NCBI GenBank assembly: GCA_025455865.1
Contig: JALOLS010000011.1
Location: forward strand, 1-38,713
Origin: Thermoleophilia bacterium
GTDB taxonomy: Bacteria > Actinomycetota > Thermoleophilia > Miltoncostaeales > Miltoncostaeaceae
Length of the DNA: 38,713 nt
Direction: 5' to 3'
The first letter of the stretch is position 1, and the number at the start of each line of letters is the position of its first letter. This document shows, in pieces, positions 1 through 7,016 of this stretch. The notes beneath the pieces were generated by a model, which saw nothing but the letters and a program-made list of their open reading frames with translations, had not been told where the DNA came from and did no database searches. The position numbers and the translations under genes are program-made.

Positions 1-601
1 CGAGCGCCCCGTTCAACGTGGCGCGCTCCCGGCCCATGCGCTCCTTGGCCTGCAGCAGGCGCACGTAGGCGGCGGCGCTGGTCGCGATCTGGCCGTCGCC
101 GCTGGCCCGCGGGAGGGCCGCGGTGGCGGCGAGCAGGTGCTCGATGGGGCTCGTGTAGCGCGCGGTGCTGTCCGCCCGCGCCGCCGTGAGGCCGTCGACG
201 GAGCGCCGGTGGGCGACGAGACCGGCGAGGTCCCGCTCAGCGGCCCCGAGCGACTGTGCCACCTCGCTCCCGAAGTCGCCGGGATCGGCGCCCGCCACAT
301 CGGTGAGCGCCCTCCGGCGCGCATCGACCAGGGCCCGCTGCCGCGGGAGCTCGGTGCGGAACTGCCGTCCTTCGCTCCCGAGGAACCCGCTGGTGAGCCC
401 GCGCTCCTTCTGCAGCTCGTGGACCAGCGCGCTGGCGGCCACCGCAAAGCCCGCCATGCGCTCCACGCGGGCCGCGTCGCTGGCGGTCCCGAGGCGGTCG
501 GCGATCACCATCCCGGCCAGCGCCAGGACACCGAGAACCGGAGCCACCAGCATCAGGGCGAGCTTCCTGCTCACGCGCAGGTCGGCCAGCCACCGTCTCA
601 T
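1..601 (-). CDS. NIT-domain chemoreceptor or sensor, N-terminal part (gene runs off the left edge)
   Basis: An open frame begins at ATG 601-599 and continues past base 1 without a stop, so only about 200 N-terminal residues are visible. The start is followed by a short basic cytoplasmic segment and one transmembrane helix (about residues 13-32). An alpha-helical extracytoplasmic region then carries the hallmark of the NIT (nitrate/nitrite sensing) domain, HELQKERGLTSGFLG, followed by a QRALVDARR helix. NIT domains occur in methyl-accepting chemotaxis proteins and in sensor kinases. The cheW gene 85 bp upstream on the same strand favours a chemoreceptor. The second membrane helix, HAMP and signalling domains would lie beyond the window. 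The NIT assignment is fairly firm; the output domain is inferred from context only. Confidence 0.78.
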   Translation of the reverse strand, partial: MRRWLADLRVSRKLALMLVAPVLGVLALAGMVIADRLGTASDAARVERMAGFAVAASALVHELQKERGLTSGFLGSEGRQFRTELPRQRALVDARRRALTDVAGADPGDFGSEVAQSLGAAERDLAGLVAHRRSVDGLTAARADSTARYTSPIEHLLAATAALPRASGDGQIATSAAAYVRLLQAKERMGRERATLNGAL

Positions 602-686
602 CTCGGACCCCCTCCGGACGACACGACGTCTGGGCGGGGGATCGGCAGCTGCGCGGTCGGTCTTGAACGGCGGCCGGCGGCCGGGG

Positions 687-1157
687 TCAGTCTGCGGCGG
701 CCCCCAGCAGCCGGGGCAGGTCCAGCAGCACCAGCAGCCGCCCCTCCTCGAGCTTGGCGACGCACTCCACCACGTCGGCACCCATCCCGGACGACCCGGG
801 CGGCGCGGCCTCGAGCTGGTCGGCGGCCAGGGTGCGCACCTCGGTGACCTCGTCGACCACGAGGCCGATGGTCTCCTCCCCCGGCTTCACGACGACGATC
901 TTCGCCTGGTCGCCCAGCTCGCCGGCCGCCCCGAGCGACGCCCGCAGGTTCATGACCGGGATGATCCGCCCGCGCAGGTTGATGACCCCCTCCACCCCGG
1001 CGGGCGCGCCGGGCATGGAGCGCGGCGCCGAGTAGCGGATGATCTCCTGCACCTGGGTGATCGGCACCGCATACTCGTCGCGGCCGAGGGTGAAGGCGAC
1101 GACCTGCCGCCCGCCCTCCTGCCCCTCGCCCGCCGGTGCCGGGTCCTGGGTGCTCAT
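687..1157 (-). CDS. cheW: CheW chemotaxis coupling protein
   Basis: This 156-residue protein has the size and motif pattern of CheW, the cytoplasmic adaptor linking chemoreceptors to the CheA kinase. Visible family features are VVAFTLGRDEYAVPI near residue 20, VQEIIRY, the GVEGVINLRGRIIPV segment around residues 54-68, and the second-subdomain motif GLVVDEVTEV near residue 98. It starts at ATG behind a purine-rich ribosome site (GGGAGGGG). A NIT-domain receptor gene follows on the same strand, so the two probably form a receptor-coupling unit. No cheA, cheY or cheR/B is seen in the window; they must lie to the left or elsewhere. A role in pilus-based motility is also possible, since pilT and pilB occur 8 kb away. 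Confidence 0.95.
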   Translation of the reverse strand: MSTQDPAPAGEGQEGGRQVVAFTLGRDEYAVPITQVQEIIRYSAPRSMPGAPAGVEGVINLRGRIIPVMNLRASLGAAGELGDQAKIVVVKPGEETIGLVVDEVTEVRTLAADQLEAAPPGSSGMGADVVECVAKLEEGRLLVLLDLPRLLGAAAD

Positions 1158-1178
1158 CTTCCCCTCCCGCTCGATGGT

Positions 1179-1201
1179 GGGCGGCCGGACCGCGGCCGCC
1201 C
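1179..1201 (-). terminator. Hairpin downstream of gnd
   Basis: A perfect 8-bp inverted repeat, GGGCGGCC / GGCCGCCC with a 7-nt loop, lies between the end of gnd and the start of cheW. It has no T-tract, as is common in very GC-rich actinobacteria. It could end gnd transcription or separate the two genes. Confidence 0.45.
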
Positions 1202-1238
1202 CCGGATCATCGCGCCGGGCCGGACCGGACGCCCCGGC

Positions 1239-2264
1239 TCACCCGGCGCCCGAGTGCTCCGGGGGACGCTCGTCGTGGCCGCCGAAGCCGTGGCGCATGG
1301 CCGAGAGCACGCGGTCCCCGAACCCCGCCGCCCCGCGCGAGGTGAACCGGGAGAAGAGCGCGGTGGCCAGCACCGGCGCCGGGACGCCCGACTGCACGGC
1401 CGAGATGACCGTCCAGCGGCCCTCGCCCGAGTCGGAGACCCGGCCCTCGTAGCCGGCGAGGTCCGGATCGCCCACCAGCGAGGCGGCGGTCAGATCCAGC
1501 AGCCACGACGAGATCACGCTCCCCCGGCGCCAGACCTCGGCCACCGCCGCGACGTCGACCGGATAGTCCGGGGCGTCGGGGTCGCGGGGGGCGGTCTCGG
1601 CGTCGTCGGGCCCGGCCGCGGCCCGGGCCTGGCCGTGCAGCAGGTTCAGGCCCTCGGCATAGGCGGCCATGAGCCCGTACTCGATGCCGTTGTGGACCAT
1701 CTTCACGAAGTGGCCGGCCCCGTGGCCGCCGCAGTGGAGCCAGCCCTGCTCCTCGGCCGCGGGCGGGCCCTCGCGGCCGGGGGTGCGGGGGGCGCTCCCC
1801 ACGCCCGGCGCGAGCGCGTCGAGCACCGGGACCAGGTGGTCGACGTCCTCGTCGCGGCCGCCGACCATCATGCAGTAGCCGCGCTCGAGGCCCCACACGC
1901 CGCCGCTCACCCCGACGTCCACGTAGCCGATCCCCTTCGCCGCCAGGCGCTCGCCCCGGGGGGCGTCGTGGCGGTGGTCGGAGTTCCCGCCGTCGATGAG
2001 GATGTCGCCGGGATCGAGGATCGCGGCGTAGTCGTCCAGCACCCGGTCGGTGACCGCCGCGGGGAGCATGAGCCAGACCGCCCGGGGGGGCGTCAGCCGC
2101 GCGACCAGGTCACGGGCGTCCACCGCGCCGAGCGCGCCCTCGCGGGCGATCGCCGCGACGGCGTCGGGGCTCATGTCGCTGACCACCACCGTGTGCCCGG
2201 CGCGGATGATCCGGCGCGTCATGTTCGCACCCATCCGCCCGAGACCGACCATGCCGAGCTCCAT
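1239..2264 (-). CDS. gnd: 6-phosphogluconate dehydrogenase (decarboxylating), short GndA/YqeC type
   Basis: This enzyme oxidatively decarboxylates 6-phosphogluconate to ribulose 5-phosphate, producing NAD(P)H. The start used is ATG 2264 (MELGMVGLGRMGANM), because GGGAGGA lies just upstream; it gives 341 residues, the length of the short bacterial class. The N-terminal Rossmann motif GLGRMGANM is followed by a substrate-site segment (GGNSDHRHD, GVSGGVWG) and the catalytic signature HCGGHGAGHFVKMVHNGIEY. The C-terminal half is the all-helical dimerisation domain. It is divergent from 6-phosphogluconolactonase, the preceding step of the oxidative pentose phosphate pathway, and the two share an intergenic region under 100 bp. 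Cofactor preference cannot be read with certainty. Confidence 0.93.
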   Translation of the reverse strand: MELGMVGLGRMGANMTRRIIRAGHTVVVSDMSPDAVAAIAREGALGAVDARDLVARLTPPRAVWLMLPAAVTDRVLDDYAAILDPGDILIDGGNSDHRHDAPRGERLAAKGIGYVDVGVSGGVWGLERGYCMMVGGRDEDVDHLVPVLDALAPGVGSAPRTPGREGPPAAEEQGWLHCGGHGAGHFVKMVHNGIEYGLMAAYAEGLNLLHGQARAAAGPDDAETAPRDPDAPDYPVDVAAVAEVWRRGSVISSWLLDLTAASLVGDPDLAGYEGRVSDSGEGRWTVISAVQSGVPAPVLATALFSRFTSRGAAGFGDRVLSAMRHGFGGHDERPPEHSGAG

Positions 2265-2353
2265 CGGTCCTCCCACCATCGACACCGTGCGGCGCACGCT
2301 AGCCGGTGGCGCGGGCTAGGCTCCCGGCGCCCATTCCGGGAGCGAGGGTCGGA

Positions 2354-3046
2354 TTGGCGGACCGTGCGGGAATCCAGATGCGGGTCTCCGACGACGCCGG
2401 GGCGGCCGCCCGCGACGGGGCCGGGGTCGTCGCGGCGGCGCTGCGCGCGGCGGTGGCGGCGCGGGGGCAGGCGGTGCTCGCGGTGTCGGGCGGGCGCACC
2501 CCCTGGGCCATGCTCGGGCTCCTGGCCGCCGAGGCCCTCCCCTGGGCGGCGGTCCACGTGGTGCAGGTCGACGAGCGGGTGGCGCCGGACGGCGACCCCG
2601 ACCGGAACCTGACCGGCCTGCGGGAGGCGCTCACCGGCGCGCCGCTCCCGCCCGGGAACCTCCACCCCATGCCGGTCGGCGCGGCCGATCTCGATGCGGC
2701 GGCGCGCGCCTACGGCGAGGAGGTCCGCATGCTGTCCGGCGGGGCGCCGGACGTCGTGCACCTGGGGCTCGGCGACGACGGGCACACCGCCTCGCTGGTG
2801 CCCGGCGACCCCGTCCTCACCGTCGGGGATCGCTGGTGTGCGACCACCGGCCCCTACCGGGGCCACCGGAGGATGACCCTGACCTACCCGGCCCTGGGCG
2901 CCGCGCGCCTGGTGCTGTGGCTGGCGGTCGGGGCGGGCAAGGCGCCCGTGCTGCGGCGCCTGCTGGACGGCGACCCCGCGATCCCCGCCGGACGCGTGGC
3001 CCCCCGGGAGGCGGTGCTGGTGGCCGACCGAGCCGCCCTGGGATGA
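2354..3046 (+). CDS. pgl: 6-phosphogluconolactonase
   Basis: The product hydrolyses 6-phosphogluconolactone to 6-phosphogluconate in the oxidative pentose phosphate pathway. It shows the family order AVLAVSGGRTPWAML (phosphate-binding loop), VQVDERVAPDGDPDRN, and the catalytic stretch VHLGLGDDGHTASLVPG, ending near PREAVLVAD. The start is uncertain: TTG at 2354 has GGGAGCGAGGG about 5 nt upstream and gives 230 residues, while in-frame ATGs at 2306 and 2378 are alternatives. It is transcribed divergently from gnd and is followed 4 bp later by a secreted DUF4352-like gene on the same strand. The enzyme assignment is secure. Confidence 0.9.
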   Translation: MADRAGIQMRVSDDAGAAARDGAGVVAAALRAAVAARGQAVLAVSGGRTPWAMLGLLAAEALPWAAVHVVQVDERVAPDGDPDRNLTGLREALTGAPLPPGNLHPMPVGAADLDAAARAYGEEVRMLSGGAPDVVHLGLGDDGHTASLVPGDPVLTVGDRWCATTGPYRGHRRMTLTYPALGAARLVLWLAVGAGKAPVLRRLLDGDPAIPAGRVAPREAVLVADRAALG

Positions 3047-3050
3047 GCGG

Positions 3051-3785
3051 GTGAGCCGGGCCCGCCGCGCGCTGCTCGCGGCCGCCGTCCTCGCCCTCGG
3101 CGTCGGGGCGCCCGGCGGCGGCGCGACCACGCAGTCGGTGCGGACCTCCGACGGCGGGCGCCTGGCCGTCACGCTGCTTCGCGTGGTCGACGGCGCGCGC
3201 GCGGAGCGGGCCCTCGAGCGGCCCAACTTCCGCTGGCGCTACGCGGTCGTGGATCTGCGCCTGCGCAACCCCGGCGAGCGGCCCGTCCGCGTGCCCGCCG
3301 ACGCGGGGGCGCGGATGATCGCCTCATCCGGCGAGGGGTTCGCGCCCTGGCCCGTCGACCTGGCCCGGCCGCCGCTCGCCGGGGCGGTGGTCCCGGCGGG
3401 CGGCGAGGCGCTCGTGCACGTGACCTTCCAGGTGCCGGCCCGCCTGCGCCTGCGCGCGCTGCGGCTGGCGCTCGCCCGCGACGGCCGCGCCGCCTGGGCC
3501 GTGCGCGGCCGTTCCCTGCGCGTCCTGCCCCGGCCGGCGCGCCCGGCCACCGGGCGCCCGGCGCCCGCCGCCCGCCGCCCCCGGACCGGCGGCGGGGCCC
3601 CCGTGGTGCCGACCACCGCGCCCGGGCCCCGGACCCCACGCGCGCGCCCGGCGCCCGGGCGCGCACCGGCGGCGATGGCCGTGGTGAACGCATCGCCGAT
3701 CTGGTCGGCGTGTGTCTCGGACTCGCCCTACGGGCCGCTGGTCTGCCCGCCGCCCGGCGGCGACCGGACCGTCCGCATCGAGTAG
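3051..3785 (+). CDS. Secreted DUF4352-like (immunoglobulin-fold) protein with a Pro/Arg-rich tail
   Basis: A GTG start 4 bp after the pgl stop gives 244 residues. The first about 25 residues form a signal peptide (basic start, Leu/Ala-rich core, APGGGA end). Residues of about 35-160 resemble the DUF4352 beta-sandwich: a strand pattern YAVVDLRLRNPGERPV, a charged loop, then a G-E-x-L-V-HVTFQVPA edge typical of 'pG..~g.vvFevP'. A disordered Pro/Ala/Arg-rich stretch follows (about 165-215), and a short tail with two cysteines (WSACVSDS, LVCPPPGG) that could form a disulfide. The function is unknown; such proteins are usually exported or surface-bound accessory proteins. Coupling to pgl looks positional rather than functional. 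The family call is moderate. Confidence 0.65.
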   Translation: MSRARRALLAAAVLALGVGAPGGGATTQSVRTSDGGRLAVTLLRVVDGARAERALERPNFRWRYAVVDLRLRNPGERPVRVPADAGARMIASSGEGFAPWPVDLARPPLAGAVVPAGGEALVHVTFQVPARLRLRALRLALARDGRAAWAVRGRSLRVLPRPARPATGRPAPAARRPRTGGGAPVVPTTAPGPRTPRARPAPGRAPAAMAVVNASPIWSACVSDSPYGPLVCPPPGGDRTVRIE

Positions 3786-3854
3786 CCGGCACCGGGCAGA
3801 CGCCGCCGCCGGGACGATCGGCCGGGGAACCGGGGTCACCCGACACATTCTTCT

Positions 3855-3874
3855 GCGTTGGTATGGAACAACGC
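3855..3874. promoter_or_regulatory. Upstream dyad 1 in the leader of the NirK-like gene
   Basis: An exact inverted repeat, GCGTTG - 8 nt - CAACGC, lies about 75 bp upstream of the copper-oxidase start in an unusually AT-containing patch. It has the geometry of an operator for a dimeric regulator. No named regulator motif is recognised. Confidence 0.4.
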
Positions 3875-3882
3875 CGGCCGAT

Positions 3883-3910
3883 GGTTATTCTGCTCTTAGA
3901 CGGAATAACC
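3883..3910. promoter_or_regulatory. Upstream dyad 2 in the leader of the NirK-like gene
   Basis: A perfect 8-bp inverted repeat, GGTTATTC - 12 nt - GAATAACC, ends 39 bp before the ATG of the copper-oxidase gene. It is among the most AT-rich stretches in this part of the window. The half-sites lie on roughly one helical face, so a protein-binding operator is the likeliest reading; a leader RNA hairpin is the alternative. Confidence 0.5.
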
Positions 3911-3949
3911 AACCGGCCGGGCCCCCACCGGCCAGGAGGCGACCGAACC

Positions 3950-5035
3950 ATGGCTTCCCGCGACTCTTCCTCCCGCCGCCCCCGCCGCGCCGCGATCGCC
4001 GGCCTCGTGGTCGGGAGCGTCGCCGCGGCGGGGATCGCGCTCGGCGTCGCGATCCCGCGCGGCGGCGACTCCGACGCCGCCGCCCCGGTCCAGGTGGTCG
4101 CCGCCGCCCCGGCGACGCACACCGCCGCGGCGCACACGACCGCGGCCGAGGCCACGGTGCCGGACGCGCCCAAGAACACCCAGACCGCCGACGCCCCGGC
4201 CTATGAGGACCAGCGGGTGCACCGGGTCTCGATGGACATGCTCGAGAAGAACTTCGAGATCGCCCCGGGCAAGGTGGTGAAGCTGTGGACGTTCGGGCCC
4301 AGGGTCCCCGGTCCGGTCATCCGGGTGCGGGTCGGCGACACCGTCGAGGCGACCATCGTCAACAAGGGGTCGATCGAGCACTCGATCGACTTCCACGCCG
4401 CCCGGATCGCGCCCAACCGCGCGTTCCGCAACGTCAAGCCGGGCGAGCGCTTCACCTTCTCCTTCAAGGTCACGACCCCCGGCGTCTTCATGTACCACTG
4501 CGGCACCGCGCCGGTCGTCCACCACATCGCCAACGGCATGTACGGCATGATCATCGTGGAGCCCAAGGAGGGCCTGCCCCCGGTCGACCGTGAGCTCGCG
4601 TTCGTCCAGAGCGACTTCTACGTCTCCGACACCCCGGGCACCCCGGCCGACAACACCAAGCTGATGAACGTCGAGCCCGACGTCGTCGCCTTCAACGGCT
4701 ACGCCGGCCAGTACAAGGACACCCCGATCCGGGTGAAGAAGGGCGAGCGCATCCGCGCCTTCGTGCTCGCCGCCGGCCCGAACACCTGGAGCGCCTTCCA
4801 CGTCGTCGGCACGATCTTCGACCGGGCCTGGATCGACGGCATCCACCCCGAGAACCTGGCGATCGGCAACCAGACCCTGAACCTCTCCGCCTCCCAGGGC
4901 GCGGTGGCCGAGTTCCGCCTCGATGAGGAGGGTGTCTACCCCTTCGTCACCCACGACTTCACCAACGCGACCAAGGGCGCGGTGGGCCTCTTCGCCACCG
5001 AGCACGCCGAGGTCCCGGAGGGCGGCGGCCACTGA
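3950..5035 (+). CDS. NirK-like two-domain multicopper oxidase (putative copper nitrite reductase)
   Basis: The product is 361 residues from ATG 3950, with AGGAGG 10 nt upstream. A membrane/export segment (residues 14-34) is followed by an Ala/Thr-rich linker and two cupredoxin domains. The copper ligands follow the NirK pattern: H144 (type 1) and H149 (type 2) in EHSIDFHAA, H183 (type 2) and C184 (type 1) in YHC, H192 and M197 (type 1) in HHIANGM, and in domain 2 H284 (AFHVVG) and H335 (VTHDF). D147 matches the catalytic aspartate. All positions needed for nitrite reduction to NO thus appear present, but two-domain laccase-like oxidases share much of this layout, so the substrate is not proven. 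It would act outside the membrane. Strong hairpins or dyads flank the gene, so it is probably monocistronic and regulated. Confidence 0.82.
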   Translation: MASRDSSSRRPRRAAIAGLVVGSVAAAGIALGVAIPRGGDSDAAAPVQVVAAAPATHTAAAHTTAAEATVPDAPKNTQTADAPAYEDQRVHRVSMDMLEKNFEIAPGKVVKLWTFGPRVPGPVIRVRVGDTVEATIVNKGSIEHSIDFHAARIAPNRAFRNVKPGERFTFSFKVTTPGVFMYHCGTAPVVHHIANGMYGMIIVEPKEGLPPVDRELAFVQSDFYVSDTPGTPADNTKLMNVEPDVVAFNGYAGQYKDTPIRVKKGERIRAFVLAAGPNTWSAFHVVGTIFDRAWIDGIHPENLAIGNQTLNLSASQGAVAEFRLDEEGVYPFVTHDFTNATKGAVGLFATEHAEVPEGGGH

Positions 5036-5060
5036 CCCCGTCCGGCTGAGCAGCCCCGAC

Positions 5061-5094
5061 CCGGCCCCGTCCCCCACCCGGGGGGCGGGGCCGG
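5061..5094 (+). terminator. Long GC-rich hairpin after the copper oxidase
   Basis: A 15-bp stem (5061-5075 with 5080-5094, one G-T pair) closes a 4-nt ACCC loop 25 bp after the oxidase stop. There is no T-run, so it resembles an L-shaped or Rho-assisted GC-rich terminator. It separates the oxidase from polyphosphate glucokinase. Confidence 0.65.
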
Positions 5095-5156
5095 CGTCGT
5101 GTCGGGGCCCCGCCCCCAGGCGGTACCGTGCCGGGGTCGTCGAGGAGGAGGCAGGG

Positions 5157-5933
5157 ATGGGGACGAAGCGCGCACGCCGGCCCGCCCGCGCAGTGGGGAT
5201 CGACATCGGGGGCACCGGGATGAAGGCCGCGGTGGCCGACCTGACCACCGGGGAGCTGGTCACCGACCGCGTGCGCATCCCCACGCCGAAGGGCGGCCGG
5301 CCCAAGGACATGGGGCCGGTGGTGGGGCGGCTCATCGCGATGCTCGGCGACGAGGCGCGGGACCTGCCGGTCGGCGTGGGCTTCCCGGGGCCGGTGGTCG
5401 CCGGGCGCATCCGGAGCGCGGCCAACCTCGACGCCGGCTGGACCGAGATCGACGGCGCCGCCTTCCTGGCCGAGCACGCCGGCCGGCCGGTGGCGCTCGG
5501 AAACGACGCCGACGTGGCCGGCCTGGCCGAGATGCGCTTCGGGGCCGGCGCGGGCCTGCGGGGCACCGTCCTCATGCTCACCCTGGGTACCGGGATCGGC
5601 TCGGCGCTCTTCGTCGACGGGCGCCTGGTCCCGAACACCGAGCTCGGGCACATGATCGTCGGCCGCCACGAGGCCGAGGCGCGCGCGTCGGCGTCGGCGC
5701 GGGAGCGCGAGGGCCTCTCCTGGTCGAAGTGGGCCAAGCGGGTGGCCCGCTGCGTGAACGCCTACCAGGCCCTCCTGTGGCCGGACCTGGTGATCCTCGG
5801 CGGCGGCGTCTCCAAGCGGGCCCACGACTGGCTGCCCCACCTCGAGGCGGACGTCCGGGTGCCGCTCAGGATCGCCACCCTCGAGAACCGCGCCGGGGTG
5901 GTCGGCGCGGCCGTGCTCGCCGGGGAGGCCTGA
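5157..5933 (+). CDS. ppgK: Polyphosphate glucokinase (ROK family)
   Basis: This cytoplasmic enzyme phosphorylates glucose using inorganic polyphosphate (often also ATP). The 258-residue product begins at ATG 5157 behind GAGGAGGAG. It shows the phosphate-1 loop GIDIGGTGMKAA (about residues 14-25), the sugar-binding NDADVAGLAEMRFGAG, the family-specific LGTGIGSALFVDGRL and PNTELGH, and a C-terminal LVILGGGVSK adenosine/phosphate motif. The length and the 'NTELGHM' segment match actinobacterial PPGK rather than ordinary ROK glucokinases. With gnd and pgl nearby it supplies glucose 6-phosphate to the pentose phosphate route; the intermediate step, glucose-6-phosphate dehydrogenase, is not in the window. 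Confidence 0.93.
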   Translation: MGTKRARRPARAVGIDIGGTGMKAAVADLTTGELVTDRVRIPTPKGGRPKDMGPVVGRLIAMLGDEARDLPVGVGFPGPVVAGRIRSAANLDAGWTEIDGAAFLAEHAGRPVALGNDADVAGLAEMRFGAGAGLRGTVLMLTLGTGIGSALFVDGRLVPNTELGHMIVGRHEAEARASASAREREGLSWSKWAKRVARCVNAYQALLWPDLVILGGGVSKRAHDWLPHLEADVRVPLRIATLENRAGVVGAAVLAGEA

Positions 5934-5966
5934 CCGGCCGGCGCGGTTCCCGGATCCGCGTGCTCC

Positions 5967-5982
5967 CGGATGACCGCATCCG
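5967..5982 (+). terminator. Small hairpin after ppgK
   Basis: CGGATG - ACCG - CATCCG forms a 6-bp stem with a tetraloop 33 bp after the ppgK stop, followed by a locally AT-rich stretch (TGTAACTTTCC). It could be a weak terminator; the AT-rich stretch may also hold the promoter of the next gene. Confidence 0.35.
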
Positions 5983-6051
5983 TCCCACAATGTAACTTTC
6001 CTGTGAACGGAGGCCGATACCAGGCCTGACGGACCGGAGAGGAGGCCCGGG

Positions 6052-6351
6052 ATGCGGCTCTTCCATGTGACCCACCACGCCGACCAGATCCTTCACGAGG
6101 GCTTCCACGACGCGCACGGCTGGAACTGCGCGGCACGCGAGTACTGGGAGGGGGTCTGGCTCGAGAGCCGGCCGAGCGCCCAGCAGGGCCCGGGCACGCG
6201 CACCCTGGTCGTCGACATCCCCGAGGACGAGATCCTCGCCTTCGAGCACCGCGACCTCGAGCGCAACCTGCCCTACCGCGAGTTCATCGTGCCCTCGGCG
6301 GTGGTGAACCGCTTCGGGCCGCCGGCCGAGCTGGGCGCGATCACCGCCTGA
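6052..6351 (+). CDS. Small uncharacterised protein (99 residues)
   Basis: ATG 6052 has a strong ribosome site (GGAGAGGAGG). The protein is soluble, with no signal peptide or membrane helix. Visible features are LFHVTHHADQILHEGFHD at the N-terminus, a GVWLESRPS turn, an acidic strand LVVDIPEDEILAFEH and an ending YREFIVPSAVVNRFG. The pattern 'LFHvT..a..Il.eGF ... GVwl ... yrEf.vP...vNrf' resembles small stand-alone domains with an ADP-ribosyltransferase-like layout, but this is a weak impression and no catalytic residue can be assigned. It stands alone between ppgK and a dsbA-like gene. Codon use is like its neighbours, and it is probably a real gene. Confidence 0.75.
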   Translation: MRLFHVTHHADQILHEGFHDAHGWNCAAREYWEGVWLESRPSAQQGPGTRTLVVDIPEDEILAFEHRDLERNLPYREFIVPSAVVNRFGPPAELGAITA

Positions 6352-6386
6352 GGGCCGCAGCGGGGCCGCAGGCTACGATCCCCGGC

Positions 6387-6995
6387 GTGAGCGGGGTCCA
6401 CGTCACGGTCTGGAGCGACTACGTCTGCCCGTTCTGCAACGTCGGGCGGGCGCGTGCCCGGTATCTGGAGTCCCGGGGCTGCGTCGTGGAGTGGCTGCCG
6501 TATGACCTGCACCCGGAGTACCCGCCCGAGGGCATCCCGCGCGCCGACCTCATCCGCCGCTACGGCGAGCGGATGGCCGAGGACGTGCGGCGCATGACCG
6601 AGGAGTCCGGGCTCGTCTACAACCCCCATCCGGAGGTCGTCCCGAACAGCCGGCGGGCACTCGAGGTGACCGAGTGGGCCCGGGGCCACGGGGCCCACGA
6701 CCCGGTCCACGAGCGGATCATGGACGCCTACTGGACCGACGGCCGCGACATCGGCGACTGGGCCGTGCTCGAGGCGTGCCTGGCCGACTGCGGCCTGGAC
6801 GCCGCCGAGGCCCGGGCCGAGGTCGAGGCCGGCCTCCTGCGGGCCCCGGTCGACGCCGCGACCGCCCACGCGCAGCGGGCCGGGATCAGCGCGGTGCCGG
6901 CGTTCGTGTTCGACGGCCGCCTGCTGGTGAGCGGGGCCCAGCCCGACCGGGTGATGGACCTCGCGCTGGAGCGGGTGGCCGAGACCGCCGGCTGA
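6387..6995 (+). CDS. DsbA-family protein of the FrnE type
   Basis: This 202-residue thioredoxin-fold oxidoreductase has the active site CPFC at about residues 14-17 (WSDYVCPFCNVG), an inserted helical domain, and the cis-proline loop ISAVPAFVFDG near residue 170. There is no signal peptide, as expected for FrnE-like cytoplasmic DsbA relatives, which act as disulfide oxidoreductases or isomerases or on small thiols. The GTG start at 6387 lies 35 bp after the previous gene. It is convergent with a universal stress protein gene, with a hairpin over its stop codon. The physiological substrate is unknown. Confidence 0.9.
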   Translation: MSGVHVTVWSDYVCPFCNVGRARARYLESRGCVVEWLPYDLHPEYPPEGIPRADLIRRYGERMAEDVRRMTEESGLVYNPHPEVVPNSRRALEVTEWARGHGAHDPVHERIMDAYWTDGRDIGDWAVLEACLADCGLDAAEARAEVEAGLLRAPVDAATAHAQRAGISAVPAFVFDGRLLVSGAQPDRVMDLALERVAETAG

Positions 6996-7016
6996 GCCCG
7001 GGGCGGCCCCGCTCAG
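6992..7016. terminator. Bidirectional hairpin between the dsbA-like and usp genes
   Basis: CTGAG/CTCAG (outer) and CGGGG/CCCCG (inner, CGG loop) form a stem with a 2-nt bulge. It overlaps the dsbA-like stop and the end of the convergent usp gene. The symmetry suits termination from both sides. Confidence 0.5.

Noticed and set aside
165-2612. An 815-codon open frame on the plus strand across gnd and cheW
   Set aside because: It is antisense to genes with clear families; its translation is Arg/Pro/Ala-rich with no motifs, as expected for an opposite frame in very GC-rich DNA.
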